This document shows positions 7,018 to 15,060 of a DNA stretch of 26,795 bases, piece after piece; position 1 is the stretch's first letter; each line of letters opens with the position of its first letter. Position numbers and translations under genes: made by a program. The notes beneath the pieces were generated by a model, which ran no database searches, had not been told where the DNA came from, and saw nothing but the letters and a program-made list of their open reading frames with translations. Source of the stretch: an uncultured Hungatella sp. (GTDB lineage Bacteria; Bacillota; Clostridia; Lachnospirales; Lachnospiraceae); the NCBI GenBank assembly GCA_910577935.1, contig CAJTOT010000012.1:9572-36366 (forward strand), given 5' to 3'.

Positions 7018-8739
7018 ATGAGAAATATTAAAATTATCAGAAATACTAAATTTTTCAAAAACATAAAAACAATCACAAATATGAGAGCTGCGCTGGTGGC
7101 GGCGGCGGTTTTGGCCGGGGTGGCCCTGGCAGGCGGGGGTCTGGCCGGGTGCAAAGGACAGGGAGCGTCCGGGGAGAGACAGACAGCGGGAAGGGGCGGC
7201 GGAGGGAATGCGCAGGTCCTGACAGGCGCCGCCGGGGCAGACGGCTCTGAGAAGGGGCAGAAAAGCCCGGCGCCGGGGGAGAGACATGTGAACGCGGCGT
7301 TTTTCTGGATCGCCGCGGACCTGGATCCGGCGGTGGATTACCATGGCTGGGTTACTTCCAGGCTGGGAGTGGGGGAATGTCTCCTGAAGCTCAACGACCA
7401 GCTGGAGCTGGAGGGGTGCATCGCCGATTCCTGGGAGAACGTGGATGATACCACATGGCGGTTTCATATCCGGGACGAGGTGTTTTTCAGCAACGGCGCC
7501 AGAGTGACGGCGGAGAGCTGCAAGGCCTCTATAGAGCGGGCGGTGTCCATGAATGACCGGGGGGCCGAGTACTTAAAGATCGCCTCCATGGAGGCGGACG
7601 GCCAGACGCTGACCGTAAAAACCACAGAGCCAAACGCGGCCCTGCCCGGCAGCATGGCGGAGCCGGTGTTTATCATCGTGGATACTTCCCAGAGTGAAGA
7701 GGTGATGAGACAGAGCCCGGTGTGCACCGGCCCCTATGTGGCGGCCTCCTTCGCGTCGGAGCAGAGGGTGGAACTGGTGAAAAATGACAACTACTGGGGC
7801 GGTGAGCCGGGGCTGGACACCGTCACCGTGACCCAGATCGCGGACGCGGATGCCAGGGCCATGTCTGTCCAGTCAGGGGAGATTGACATCACCAATACCA
7901 TAGACAACACAAGCGTGACTTTGTTCACAGACAATCCGGACTACCATGTCTCTTCCATCATCAGCCCCAGGGTCAATGTGGCATATATGAACCACGCCCA
8001 GACCAGCCCTCTCCACGACATTCAGCTGAGAAGAGCCGTGTCCTGGGCGGTGGACCGGGAAGCCTACGCGGGCCTTATCGGGGGCAGCGGGGCCCACGGC
8101 CTCTACTCGGATGCCGCCCCCTTCGGCAACGAGACCGTGACAGCTTTCTCTTACGACAAGGCCAAGGCGGAGGATATTCTGGAGGAGGCCGGTTATGTGG
8201 ATACAGACGGAGACGGATACAGGGAAAATCCCGACGGCTCGCCTCTGGCTTTGCGGTATCTCCAGGCTGCGGACCACGGCTCCGCGGACTCGGCCATCCT
8301 GGCGGCGGCGGTTCAGTCAGATTTGAAGGCAGTCGGAATCCGCGTGGAGATTCTGGCGGTGGAGAATCTGTCGGAGTACCAGAGCCAGGGGAATTTTGAT
8401 TTTTACACCGGAAATGACAATTCGGCTCCCACAGGCGATCCCCAGGTGTGGCTGGAGACCATGTACACCGGTCTGGGAAGGTCGGGAAAGAAAAATCTCA
8501 CCAGCTTTCAGAATGATGAGATAGACAGGATTGTGGCAGAGATGAACAGGACTTTTGACACGGAGAAAAGATATGAGCTGGCAGCGGAAGCCTCCCAGGT
8601 GCTGAACGACGAGGCAGCCAATCTGTTTCTCACCAACTCCTACCTGAACATGGTGTCATCGTCAAGGGTGAAGAACGCCGTTCAGCCGGCGGTGGATTAC
8701 TATTTTATCACAAAGGACATTACGGTGGAGCAGGAATGA
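7018..8739 (+). CDS. Extracellular solute-binding lipoprotein, nickel/peptide class (SBP family 5)
   Basis: This 573-residue lipoprotein should capture the substrate for the adjoining permeases. A hydrophobic signal segment starts near residue 23, and LAGC at residues 42-45 is the lipobox, with Cys45 as the lipid-anchored residue. The mature protein follows the family-5 fold: DLDPAVDYHGW, WRFHIRDEVFFSNGARVTAE near residues 147-166, GPYVAASF, and LRRAVSWAVDRE. An unusual AT-rich stretch (10 G/C in the first 63 bases) encodes a basic 21-residue extension before the hydrophobic segment. A second possible start is the ATG at 7081. The gene overlaps the ATPase by ATGA. Nickel or a metal-chelate is plausible by resemblance to Nik/Cnt proteins, but a peptide is not excluded. 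Confidence 0.87.
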   Translation: MRNIKIIRNTKFFKNIKTITNMRAALVAAAVLAGVALAGGGLAGCKGQGASGERQTAGRGGGGNAQVLTGAAGADGSEKGQKSPAPGERHVNAAFFWIAADLDPAVDYHGWVTSRLGVGECLLKLNDQLELEGCIADSWENVDDTTWRFHIRDEVFFSNGARVTAESCKASIERAVSMNDRGAEYLKIASMEADGQTLTVKTTEPNAALPGSMAEPVFIIVDTSQSEEVMRQSPVCTGPYVAASFASEQRVELVKNDNYWGGEPGLDTVTVTQIADADARAMSVQSGEIDITNTIDNTSVTLFTDNPDYHVSSIISPRVNVAYMNHAQTSPLHDIQLRRAVSWAVDREAYAGLIGGSGAHGLYSDAAPFGNETVTAFSYDKAKAEDILEEAGYVDTDGDGYRENPDGSPLALRYLQAADHGSADSAILAAAVQSDLKAVGIRVEILAVENLSEYQSQGNFDFYTGNDNSAPTGDPQVWLETMYTGLGRSGKKNLTSFQNDEIDRIVAEMNRTFDTEKRYELAAEASQVLNDEAANLFLTNSYLNMVSSSRVKNAVQPAVDYYFITKDITVEQE

Positions 8740-9512
8740 ATATTTTGGAACTGGAACATGTGTCCGTCGCCTATGGAAAGGGAAAGCCGGCGGTGGAAGA
8801 TGTGAGCTTTTCCGTGCCGGAGAAGAGCATTGTGGCCATTGTGGGGGAATCGGGGAGCGGGAAATCCTCGCTGCTCCGGGCGGTCATGGGCCTTCTGCCC
8901 TCCGGCGGAGAGGTGAGCGGGGGGACAATCCTCTTTGAAGGCCGGGATCTGGACAGCCTCACCCGGCAGCAGCGGCGGCAGATCAGGGGAAAAGATATGG
9001 CGATGATTTTCCAGAACGCAGGCGAGTACTTAAATCCGAGAAGAAAAGTGGGCGCCCAGTATCTGGAGACCCTTGGCTGTCACCTGGACCTTCCGCGAAC
9101 AGAGCTAAAAAAGCTTGCCCTGGATATGCTGGCAGCTCTGAAACTGACGGACGGGGAGAGAATCATGAACTCCTATCCTTTTCAGCTGTCAGGAGGGATG
9201 AAACAGAGAGCTGCCATCGCCATGGCCATGAGCCTGAACCCAAGGCTTCTCCTGGCGGACGAGCCCACAAGCGCTCTGGATGTGACCACGCAGGCCCAGG
9301 TAGTCCAGGAGCTGATCCAGGCGCGGGACCGGATGGGGACGGCCATCGTGGCAGTGACTCACAACATGGGAGCGGCCTCCAGGATAGCCGACTATATTGT
9401 GGTGATGCAGAACGGAACAATCAGAGAACACGGAACCAGAGATCAGGTGATCCAGGCCCCGGCGAGCGGCTACACAAAGCAGCTTCTGGCGGCGGCGCCG
9501 GCGCTTAAGTGA
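8736..9512 (+). CDS. ABC importer ATPase 1 (NikD/OppD family)
   Basis: This 258-residue cytoplasmic ATPase belongs to the nickel/peptide importer class. Walker A is GESGSGKSS near residue 37, the signature is LSGGMKQR near residue 151, Walker B is LLLADEPTSALD, and the switch His is in VTHN. It lacks the long C-terminal extension of OppD proteins, which suits the NikD/CntD type. Translation is coupled to the binding-protein gene through the ATGA overlap. It should pair with the ATPase encoded 101 bases downstream. Confidence 0.9.
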   Translation: MNILELEHVSVAYGKGKPAVEDVSFSVPEKSIVAIVGESGSGKSSLLRAVMGLLPSGGEVSGGTILFEGRDLDSLTRQQRRQIRGKDMAMIFQNAGEYLNPRRKVGAQYLETLGCHLDLPRTELKKLALDMLAALKLTDGERIMNSYPFQLSGGMKQRAAIAMAMSLNPRLLLADEPTSALDVTTQAQVVQELIQARDRMGTAIVAVTHNMGAASRIADYIVVMQNGTIREHGTRDQVIQAPASGYTKQLLAAAPALK

Positions 9513-9613
9513 GGGACCAGCGGCCGGAGGCAGCATAAGCCGGAGCAAGTAGATGGCACCGGGGACGCGCCCCCCGGATTTACAGGAAATCCTATTGCGG
9601 TCAGGAGGAGAAG

Positions 9614-10600
9614 ATGTCGGAGAAAAAGGGGAAAATTCTGGAGCTTTCCCATGTCAGCAGGGAATTTGAACTGAGATCGGGAGAGAGGCTGAGAGCCGTG
9701 GCAGACGTGAGCCTGTCGGTGGGTCAGGGGGAATGTGTGTTTGTGGTGGGAGAATCAGGGTGCGGAAAGAGCACTCTGGTAAAGCTGGCGGCGCGCATGG
9801 AGACCCTGACATCGGGAAAAATTCTGTTTGAGGGGGAGGATGTCACCTCCCTCCGGGAGAGAGAGCTGCGCTGGTATCGCCGCCGGGTGCAGATCGTTCT
9901 CCAGGATCCGGGGAGCGTGTGCAGCCCCCGGATGAAGACAGGGCGTTTTCTCATGGAGCCATGGATTAATTTTGAGAAAAAGACCAGGAGAGAGGCCAGG
10001 GAGATGGCGCTGTACTCTCTGGAGAGGGTGGGACTGCCGAAAGAATATTTCGGCAAATATCCTCACCAGCTGTCCGGCGGCGAGATGCAGCGCGTGGCTA
10101 TCGCCAGAGCCATCGCCCTCCACCCCAGGCTGCTGATCTGTGACGAGGCCACAAGCGCCCTGGATGTGTCGGTTCAGAGGCAGATCCTTGATCTGCTGAG
10201 AGAGCACCAGAGAGAGACGGATTACGGCGTGCTGTTTGTCTGCCACGACCTGGCGGTGGCGGAGGACTTGGGAAATAAGGTGGCGGTTATGTACCTGGGG
10301 CATGTGGTGGAGATCATGACAGGAGGCAGCCTGAGAAGACAGGCCGTGCATCCCTACACCAGGGCTTTGCTGGATTCCGTGCTGTCTGTCTGCGCTGACA
10401 GGAGAGAGCCTCTTCGCATCCTGCCGGGAGAACCTCCCAGCCCGGTGAATCTGCCGGAGGGCTGCGTATTCTGCAGCAGATGCAGGCACGCGGAGGAAAT
10501 CTGCGCCAGGAAGATGCCGGAGCTTATGAGCCTGGGGGAGGGACATTGGGCGGCATGCTGGAGAACCGCTCCCGTTTCAGACCCTGTGCCCGCCGGCTGA
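9614..10600 (+). CDS. ABC importer ATPase 2 (NikE/OppF family)
   Basis: This 328-residue ATPase is the second motor of the importer. Walker A GESGCGKST, signature LSGGEMQR and Walker B LLICDEATSALD are all present, with the switch His in VCHD. After the ABC domain comes the oligopeptide-transporter C-terminal region with PYTRALLDSVL, and a cysteine-rich end (CVFCSRCRHAEEIC). In related Dpp/Opp ATPases such cysteines can hold an iron-sulfur cluster, so the same is possible here. The ATG follows AGGAGGAG by about 5 bases. The gene ends convergent to the minus-strand genes. No clear terminator was seen in 10601-10704. Confidence 0.9.
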   Translation: MSEKKGKILELSHVSREFELRSGERLRAVADVSLSVGQGECVFVVGESGCGKSTLVKLAARMETLTSGKILFEGEDVTSLRERELRWYRRRVQIVLQDPGSVCSPRMKTGRFLMEPWINFEKKTRREAREMALYSLERVGLPKEYFGKYPHQLSGGEMQRVAIARAIALHPRLLICDEATSALDVSVQRQILDLLREHQRETDYGVLFVCHDLAVAEDLGNKVAVMYLGHVVEIMTGGSLRRQAVHPYTRALLDSVLSVCADRREPLRILPGEPPSPVNLPEGCVFCSRCRHAEEICARKMPELMSLGEGHWAACWRTAPVSDPVPAG

Positions 10601-10704
10601 ATTTTCCGTCCGCCTAGCAGGCCCTCCAGATAGCGCCGATGCGGATTTCCTCTGCCGCGCCGCAGGGGACGGGTTCCGGAGGCCAGAGGGGAGTGCATGC
10701 TGCC

Positions 10705-11271
10705 TTATGCTATCCAGAATACGATCCGAATAGATTCATCACTGTAAATCTGCCTGTCCGTTTTTATTTTTTCCATCTGTCGAACCAGAAAGTTCAGATT
10801 TCCATTCAAGATTCCATTCCACTCTCTTAGCACAAGACCTTCATGTTTCCAGGGCGGAGCATCCGGATGCACCCAATCGAAATGCTGTCCGAGGCCCCGC
10901 CGAATAGGAGCTCCCGGATTGTATCTGCGAAATTCATCTTCGTCAACCCATCCTTTTATTCTCATGATCCCTGAATACGGGCTTGCCTTCAACTCCTTTA
11001 ATGTGTAATAGGAGACGGCTTCCGCAACCTCCAGGGATGTTCTGTCATCATTGACAGTCATAGGATTTAAGTCTCCCGGAAGTCCCTTGCAGGGAGCAAT
11101 CGGCGGATAGGTATCCTGGCTGCTGTTTTCATAGCCCCTGATGCCCCCCAGAAGATAAAAGAGTTCATAATCGCGGGGATCATCCCATCCCTCCAGTTCT
11201 TCCGGAAACCAGACTTTTTCCCCTGATTCAACTGTACAGACTTCACAGAAAAGCCAGATATCCGCGCCCAT
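10705..11271 (-). CDS. Phage-associated MGxDIH-type protein of unknown function
   Basis: This 188-residue soluble protein resembles uncharacterised phage and bacterial proteins that open with MG(C/A)DIH and contain a PIAPxxGLPxD motif and a later YTLKEL-like motif. All have counterparts here: MGADIWLFCEV, PPIAPCKGLPGDLNP and SYYTLKELK. I chose the ATG at 11271 because CCTCC (the GGAGG complement) lies 9 bases before it and it matches the family start. Upstream ATG and TTG codons add unlikely residues. It follows the serine dehydratase gene by 30 bases and may be read with it. The usual His of DIH is Trp here. Base composition looks lower in GC than the neighbours, suggesting transfer. Function is unknown. 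Confidence 0.68.
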   Translation of the reverse strand: MGADIWLFCEVCTVESGEKVWFPEELEGWDDPRDYELFYLLGGIRGYENSSQDTYPPIAPCKGLPGDLNPMTVNDDRTSLEVAEAVSYYTLKELKASPYSGIMRIKGWVDEDEFRRYNPGAPIRRGLGQHFDWVHPDAPPWKHEGLVLREWNGILNGNLNFLVRQMEKIKTDRQIYSDESIRIVFWIA

Positions 11272-11301
11272 TTGCATGACCCTCCAAATCTGCATAGTCA
11301 A

Positions 11302-12171
11302 TCACTTCTTTCCGCAGAATCCACACCCAAAGGCTGTCGCCGCGCACCCCCCCAGGGCGGTCTCCCGGAGTTCATAGGGAATCCGTCTGCCAACCTGATA
11401 CATGGCTGAGAGCATCTCGTCAAAGGGAATCCACTGTCTGATGCCGGACAGCGCGATATCCGCCGCCACGAGGGCATTGGCCACCCCCGAGGCGTTGCGG
11501 TTCTGACAGGGGTATTCCACCAGTCCGCCTACAGGGTCGCAGACGAGTCCCAGCATGTTCATGAGGACCGTGGAGGCGGCATCGAGGCTCTGTCTCGGGG
11601 TGCCGTCCATCAGCTCCACGGCGGCGGAGGCTGCCATAGCTGCCGCCACTCCCACCTCCGCCTGGCATCCGCCCACGGCCCCGGCCACGGTGGCGTTGCG
11701 CATGGCCAGATAGCCGATGGCCCCCGCGTTAAACAGGCCGTCGATAAGCTTTTCGTCAGAAATACGCCGGTGCTTCTGAAGGGATAACAGAACACCGGGA
11801 ACAACACCGGCGGAACCGGCGGTGGGGGCGGCCACGATAATTCCCATGGAGGCGTTGACCTCAAGCACGGCCATGGCGCAGGCAATCCCGGTGCTTAAGG
11901 CAGCGCCGCAGATGCTTTTTCCTTCTCCGTAAAGTCTGTCCAGTTTTTCGGCCTGGCCGCCGATGAGGCCGCCCATGGATTTTACAGGCGATTTCAGGGG
12001 AGCAGAGGCGGATTCCTTCATAATGTGGAGAACCTGGGCCATGCGGCTTTGAATCTCCTCCATGCCGGTCTCCCCCAGTTCGCATTCCCGCTGTCTCATG
12101 ACACGGGAGATAGTCTGCTGATTGCGGTCGCACAGCTCCAGCAGTTCGGATGCATTTTTAAAATCTGTCAT
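11302..12171 (-). CDS. sdaAA: L-serine dehydratase, iron-sulfur-dependent, alpha subunit
   Basis: This subunit of about 289 residues carries the iron-sulfur centre of the enzyme that converts L-serine to pyruvate and ammonia, using a [4Fe-4S] cluster rather than pyridoxal phosphate. Conserved cysteines appear in LVCDPVGGLVEYPC and near the C-terminus (GGCAATAFGCGFC). The glycine-rich stretch AAPTAGSAGVVPGV is also typical. I chose the ATG at 12171 because GGAG lies 6 bases before it. The in-frame ATG at 12183 has no site of its own. It follows the beta-subunit gene by 15 bases, in the order normal for Firmicutes. Confidence 0.93.
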   Translation of the reverse strand: MTDFKNASELLELCDRNQQTISRVMRQRECELGETGMEEIQSRMAQVLHIMKESASAPLKSPVKSMGGLIGGQAEKLDRLYGEGKSICGAALSTGIACAMAVLEVNASMGIIVAAPTAGSAGVVPGVLLSLQKHRRISDEKLIDGLFNAGAIGYLAMRNATVAGAVGGCQAEVGVAAAMAASAAVELMDGTPRQSLDAASTVLMNMLGLVCDPVGGLVEYPCQNRNASGVANALVAADIALSGIRQWIPFDEMLSAMYQVGRRIPYELRETALGGCAATAFGCGFCGKK

Positions 12172-12186
12172 GGTTTTCTCCATTCG

Positions 12187-12858
12187 TTATTGATTGTGAA
12201 CGATCATCACATTTTCCACATTGGGATTATTCAGAAGCTGGTTCTTGATTTCCTCTGGAAGCTGGTTGTCCGACTCCACGATGGTGTACGCTTTTTCTCC
12301 TTTGGACTCCCGGAATATCCTCATAAACGCGATGTTGACTCCGTGCTCACTTAAAACCCTGGTTATGTGGGCCGCCACCCCCGGCCTGTCCCGCTGAATG
12401 ACGATGACCGCATTGTATTCTCCGGTAAAATCCACACTTACGTGATCGATCTGGGTGAGTCTCATTTTTCCGCCGCCCAGGGATTCGCCCCGCACCGTCA
12501 TCTCGCTTCCGTCATCGCTGATCATCCGGATATCTACCGTGTTCGGGTGGACATCGCTTTCCGCCGTGTCCACTATAAACTCGAAGTCAAGCCCTCGCTC
12601 TCGGGCGATCTGCTGTGAATCCCGGATTCGGATATCATCTGTTGTGAATCCCATGATTCCTCCCAGGAGAGCCCGGTCTGTTCCGTGGCCGTGGTATGTC
12701 TTGGCAAATGAGCCGTAGAGAGTGAACTCCACTCTCTTTAAATTGCCGCTTTTCATCTTCTGCGCCAGATAGGCGATGGCGCAGGCTCCTGCGGTGTGGG
12801 AGCTGGAGGGCCCCACCATATTGGGGCCGAGTACATCAAATACACTGATAAATGACAT
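12187..12858 (-). CDS. sdaAB: L-serine dehydratase, iron-sulfur-dependent, beta subunit (ACT domain)
   Basis: This 223-residue partner subunit starts with the family motif MSFISVFDVLGPNMVGPSSS in two overlapping pieces, where GPSSSHTAG is the conserved core. It ends with an ACT domain (about residues 148-223), which in this family is thought to sense or bind amino acid. The ATG at 12858 is preceded by AAGGAG at suitable spacing. The longer open frame to 12945 is rejected because it would begin at the promoter's -10 box. A textbook promoter lies about 80 bases upstream. Confidence 0.93.
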   Translation of the reverse strand: MSFISVFDVLGPNMVGPSSSHTAGACAIAYLAQKMKSGNLKRVEFTLYGSFAKTYHGHGTDRALLGGIMGFTTDDIRIRDSQQIARERGLDFEFIVDTAESDVHPNTVDIRMISDDGSEMTVRGESLGGGKMRLTQIDHVSVDFTGEYNAVIVIQRDRPGVAAHITRVLSEHGVNIAFMRIFRESKGEKAYTIVESDNQLPEEIKNQLLNNPNVENVMIVHNQ

Positions 12859-12936
12859 GCTGATTCTCCTTGTCTGTTCTCGCGAAGGAAGTGGTCCCGG
12901 AGGCCGGCAGAACACTCCTGCATCTGCTATAGGTAG

Positions 12937-12965
12937 ATTATACAAAAAATATGTTCCCGATTCAA
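12937..12965 (-). promoter_or_regulatory. Strong sigma-A promoter for the serine dehydratase genes
   Basis: On the minus strand TTGAAT (12965-12960) and a perfect TATAAT (12942-12937) are 17 bases apart. Transcription should begin near 12930, giving a leader of about 70 bases. It also proves the longer sdaAB start impossible. Confidence 0.85.
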
Positions 12966-13094
12966 GTCGGGTTTTGCCTGCTGCCCCGAACTGCTGCCGA
13001 GAACGCAGGTGAACGATAACATGGACAGTGACGATATTTTACAAGACTTTCTGATGTCTGGGCGGTACAATAACAGAAAGGGGGCGAAAACCAT

Positions 13095-13784
13095 ATGAAG
13101 AAAAAAACAAGGACAGTGGTTTATGACAATGAGATCAGAATTGAGGCCTATGGTTTCCATGGGATTATGCAGCCCTTTCCGAACCATTTTCATGAGCACT
13201 ATGTAATAGGTTTTGTTGAGGACGGGCAGCGGGTTTTATCCTGCAAAAATAAACAATATGTCATAGAAAGAGGCAGCGTCGTGATTTTTAACCCAGGCGA
13301 CAATCACGCCTGCGCCCAGAGTGACGGAGGAAGCTTTGATTACCGGGGACTTAATATTTCCAAAAGCGTCATGGCTGATTTGGCAGAGGAAGTGACGGGA
13401 AAACGGGAACTTCCGGGTTTTGTGGAGAATGTTATTCGTGATGATGAAGTCACCTGTCATCTGCGGCCCCTTCACGATATGGCAATAAACGGCGTCTCTG
13501 ATCTGGGGAAAGAAGAGAGTCTTCTGTTTCTTATCTCGGCGCTGATACACATCACTCCGTACCGGTATTTGGAGACAATCCGTATCAACGAAGCAAAGAA
13601 AATGCCGGGAAAAGGGGTGCAGCCTGCTGAGGCGGCGGTGCAGGCGGGATTCTCGGATCAGAGCCATTTTACCAATTATTTTGTCAGCATTATCGGACTT
13701 ACTCCCGGCGTTTACCGCGACATATTTTTTGACAGGAAGGGGAGAAGGGAAGAAACAGGAAAGATGTTGACTTTGGCAGAATGA
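13095..13784 (+). CDS. AraC-type regulator with internal deletion of the first HTH
   Basis: This 229-residue protein has an N-terminal cupin sensing domain (HFHEHY with His31, His33 and His35; residues 1-110) and ends in the second half of an AraC DNA-binding domain (ITPYRYLETIRINEAKK, then FSDQSHFTNYFVSIIGLTPG). In relatives of about 280-300 residues, some 60-70 residues holding the first helix-turn-helix separate the linker LLFLISALI from ITPYRYL. Here they are joined directly near residue 152 (base 13550), in frame. The protein would therefore have one HTH rather than two. It may be inactive or a ligand-binding modulator. The promoter is weak: TACAAT at 13066-13071 with only a poor AAGACT 17 bases upstream. 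It precedes a DUF2000 gene. Confidence 0.78.
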   Translation: MKKKTRTVVYDNEIRIEAYGFHGIMQPFPNHFHEHYVIGFVEDGQRVLSCKNKQYVIERGSVVIFNPGDNHACAQSDGGSFDYRGLNISKSVMADLAEEVTGKRELPGFVENVIRDDEVTCHLRPLHDMAINGVSDLGKEESLLFLISALIHITPYRYLETIRINEAKKMPGKGVQPAEAAVQAGFSDQSHFTNYFVSIIGLTPGVYRDIFFDRKGRREETGKMLTLAE

Positions 13785-13824
13785 TTTCTGTCATAACACA
13801 AGACAGAGAGGAGAGACAGTGTAA

Positions 13825-14247
13825 ATGGATTTTAAAAATGAAAAATGCGTCATGGTGATCGATGAGCGCCTGACGCTGGGAATTATCGCCAATACGGCAG
13901 CTATCATGGGAATTACCCTGGGCAAGAAGATGCCGGAGGTGGTGGGAGCAGATGTGGCGGATAAGACGGGAAATGAGCATTCGGGCATCATCGAATTTCC
14001 TGTGCCTGTTCTGAGAGGGGACGGGGAACAGATAAAAGCAATCCGGGAAAAACTCTATGAGCCGGATTTCCGGGATTTGACAGTGGTTGATTTCTCGGAC
14101 CTGGCCCAAGGCTGCAAGACTTACGATGAATTTACAGAGAAAATGAAAAATATATCCGAAGCTGACTTGAATTATTTTGGAATTGCAATATGCGGAGCAA
14201 AGAAGAAAGTCAATAAACTGACAGGGAGCATGCCGCTGTTGAGGTGA
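13825..14247 (+). CDS. DUF2000 family protein
   Basis: This 140-residue soluble protein of the DUF2000 family has no assigned biochemical role. The family pattern is visible: a first strand ending in MVIDERLTLGIIANTAAIMG, then GADVADKTG, a conserved PVPVLRG segment, and the C-terminal GIAICGAKKKVNKLTGSMPLLR region in two parts. Length is normal. It lies 40 bases after the AraC-type gene on the same strand, with GAGGAGA upstream of the ATG, and may share its transcript. In related bacteria DUF2000 genes often sit beside AraC-type regulators. That statement is from general knowledge of such genomes, not from a search. Confidence 0.82.
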   Translation: MDFKNEKCVMVIDERLTLGIIANTAAIMGITLGKKMPEVVGADVADKTGNEHSGIIEFPVPVLRGDGEQIKAIREKLYEPDFRDLTVVDFSDLAQGCKTYDEFTEKMKNISEADLNYFGIAICGAKKKVNKLTGSMPLLR

Positions 14248-14282
14248 GAGACGCTTGAATCTTGCAGAACAGTAAAAATATA

Positions 14283-14320
14283 TTGTTTTTCCTCCTCGAT
14301 TTAGATATAATAATTATATC
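14283..14320 (+). promoter_or_regulatory. Promoter with 17-bp palindrome over the -10 box
   Basis: TTGTTT (14283-14288) and TATAAT (14306-14311) are 17 bases apart. GATATAAT and ATTATATC form a perfect palindrome with one central base (14304-14320), covering the -10 box. It is followed by a second hairpin, TATCAGGG-AAG-CCCTGATA (14317-14335). It lies upstream of the broken nuclease gene. Confidence 0.6.
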
Positions 14321-14381
14321 AGGGAAGCCCTGATACATTTCACATATTCGGGGCAGGAAGGAAAGGAGTGGGTGTTTAACG

Positions 14382-14887
14382 ATGGCAGCCTTAAACAGAG
14401 AAAAGAAGGGGAGGATGACCAGATATTGAAGCTGAGTGACGCGTTCGCCCGGGAGGGAGAGGATGCGGAAGCGGATATAGAGGCAAGGGTTCGGATGATT
14501 AACATCAACTATGGAAATAATGAAAGCCTGCTGGCTTCCTGTAAACCATTAAAAGAATACGCATGGCTGGTGGACCGGATTCGCACGAACCAAGAGGCTA
14601 TGGGGATAGAAGAGGCAGTGGATCGGGCAATGGAAGAGATGCCGGAGGATTTTGCAATCCGGCAGTTCCTGATTGGGCATAAGGCGGAGGTGAAAGATTT
14701 GTGTATTACAGAATATAATGAAGCTGAGACTCTTCGGATGATTCGCGAAGAAGGCCGCGAAGAAGGCCGCGAAGAGGGAATTATGGAATTATTGGCAAAC
14801 CAGGTAAGAGCCGGCGATATGTCAGCCGAAAAGGCTGCGCAGTACGCCGGTATGAGTTTGGAGCAGTTTCTCTGTTACAATAAATGA
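14382..14887 (+). pseudogene. Remnant of Rpn-type recombination-promoting nuclease/transposase-like gene
   Basis: The C-terminal half of a PD-(D/E)XK Rpn/COG5464-family protein is clear from ILKLSDAF at 14423, through VRMININYGNN, LKEYAWLVDRIR and AVDRAMEEM, to the typical Glu/Arg-rich tail REEGREEGREEG. The roughly 150-residue nuclease domain that should precede it is missing. A possible remnant of the true N-terminus (MAALNREKKGRMTRY, with AAGGAG upstream) begins at 14382 in a different frame and stops at 14429, next to the joint. The simplest reading is an internal deletion plus a frame change. A C-terminal fragment could still be translated from a GTG at 14372. Intact relatives are about 300 residues. 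Confidence 0.75.
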
Positions 14888-14919
14888 TTCCGTTATGTCG
14901 GCAATGGGCATGGCAATAT

Positions 14920-14955
14920 AAGGAGGGCTTCTTTGCGGGGGCCTTCTTTTTCTTT
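14920..14955 (+). terminator. Probable terminator after the nuclease remnant
   Basis: AAGGAGG can pair with CCTTCTT (one G-U pair) across a long loop, followed by TTTTTCTTT. The stem is modest, so this is a moderate call. Confidence 0.4.
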
Positions 14956-14993
14956 GTATCTCTGAGTTTTAAGCAGCGAGGATAATAATTTCT

Positions 14994-15023
14994 GCATATA
15001 ACAGCCGTCCTTTGGACATAGTA
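14994..15023 (+). promoter_or_regulatory. Forespore sigma-G-type promoter for spoVAD
   Basis: GCATA (14994-14998) and CATAGTA (15017-15023) are separated by 18 bases. The sigma-G consensus is GHATR-17/18-CATWHTA, so this matches at all but one position. spoVA genes are known sigma-G targets in Bacillus and Clostridium. Confidence 0.8.
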
Positions 15024-15060
15024 TCTCTAAAACGAAACCAAAGCCAAAAGGAGTAGAGAT

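Noticed and set aside
12859..12945. Longer N-terminus for the serine dehydratase beta subunit
   Set aside because: The upstream start coincides with the -10 box of the promoter, so those bases are not transcribed as coding mRNA. The conserved family start is at 12858.
14749..14778. Short tandem repeat GAAGGCCGC in the nuclease remnant, considered as a CRISPR-like or mobile repeat
   Set aside because: It encodes the REEG repeats normal in the tail of Rpn-type proteins and has no spacers.
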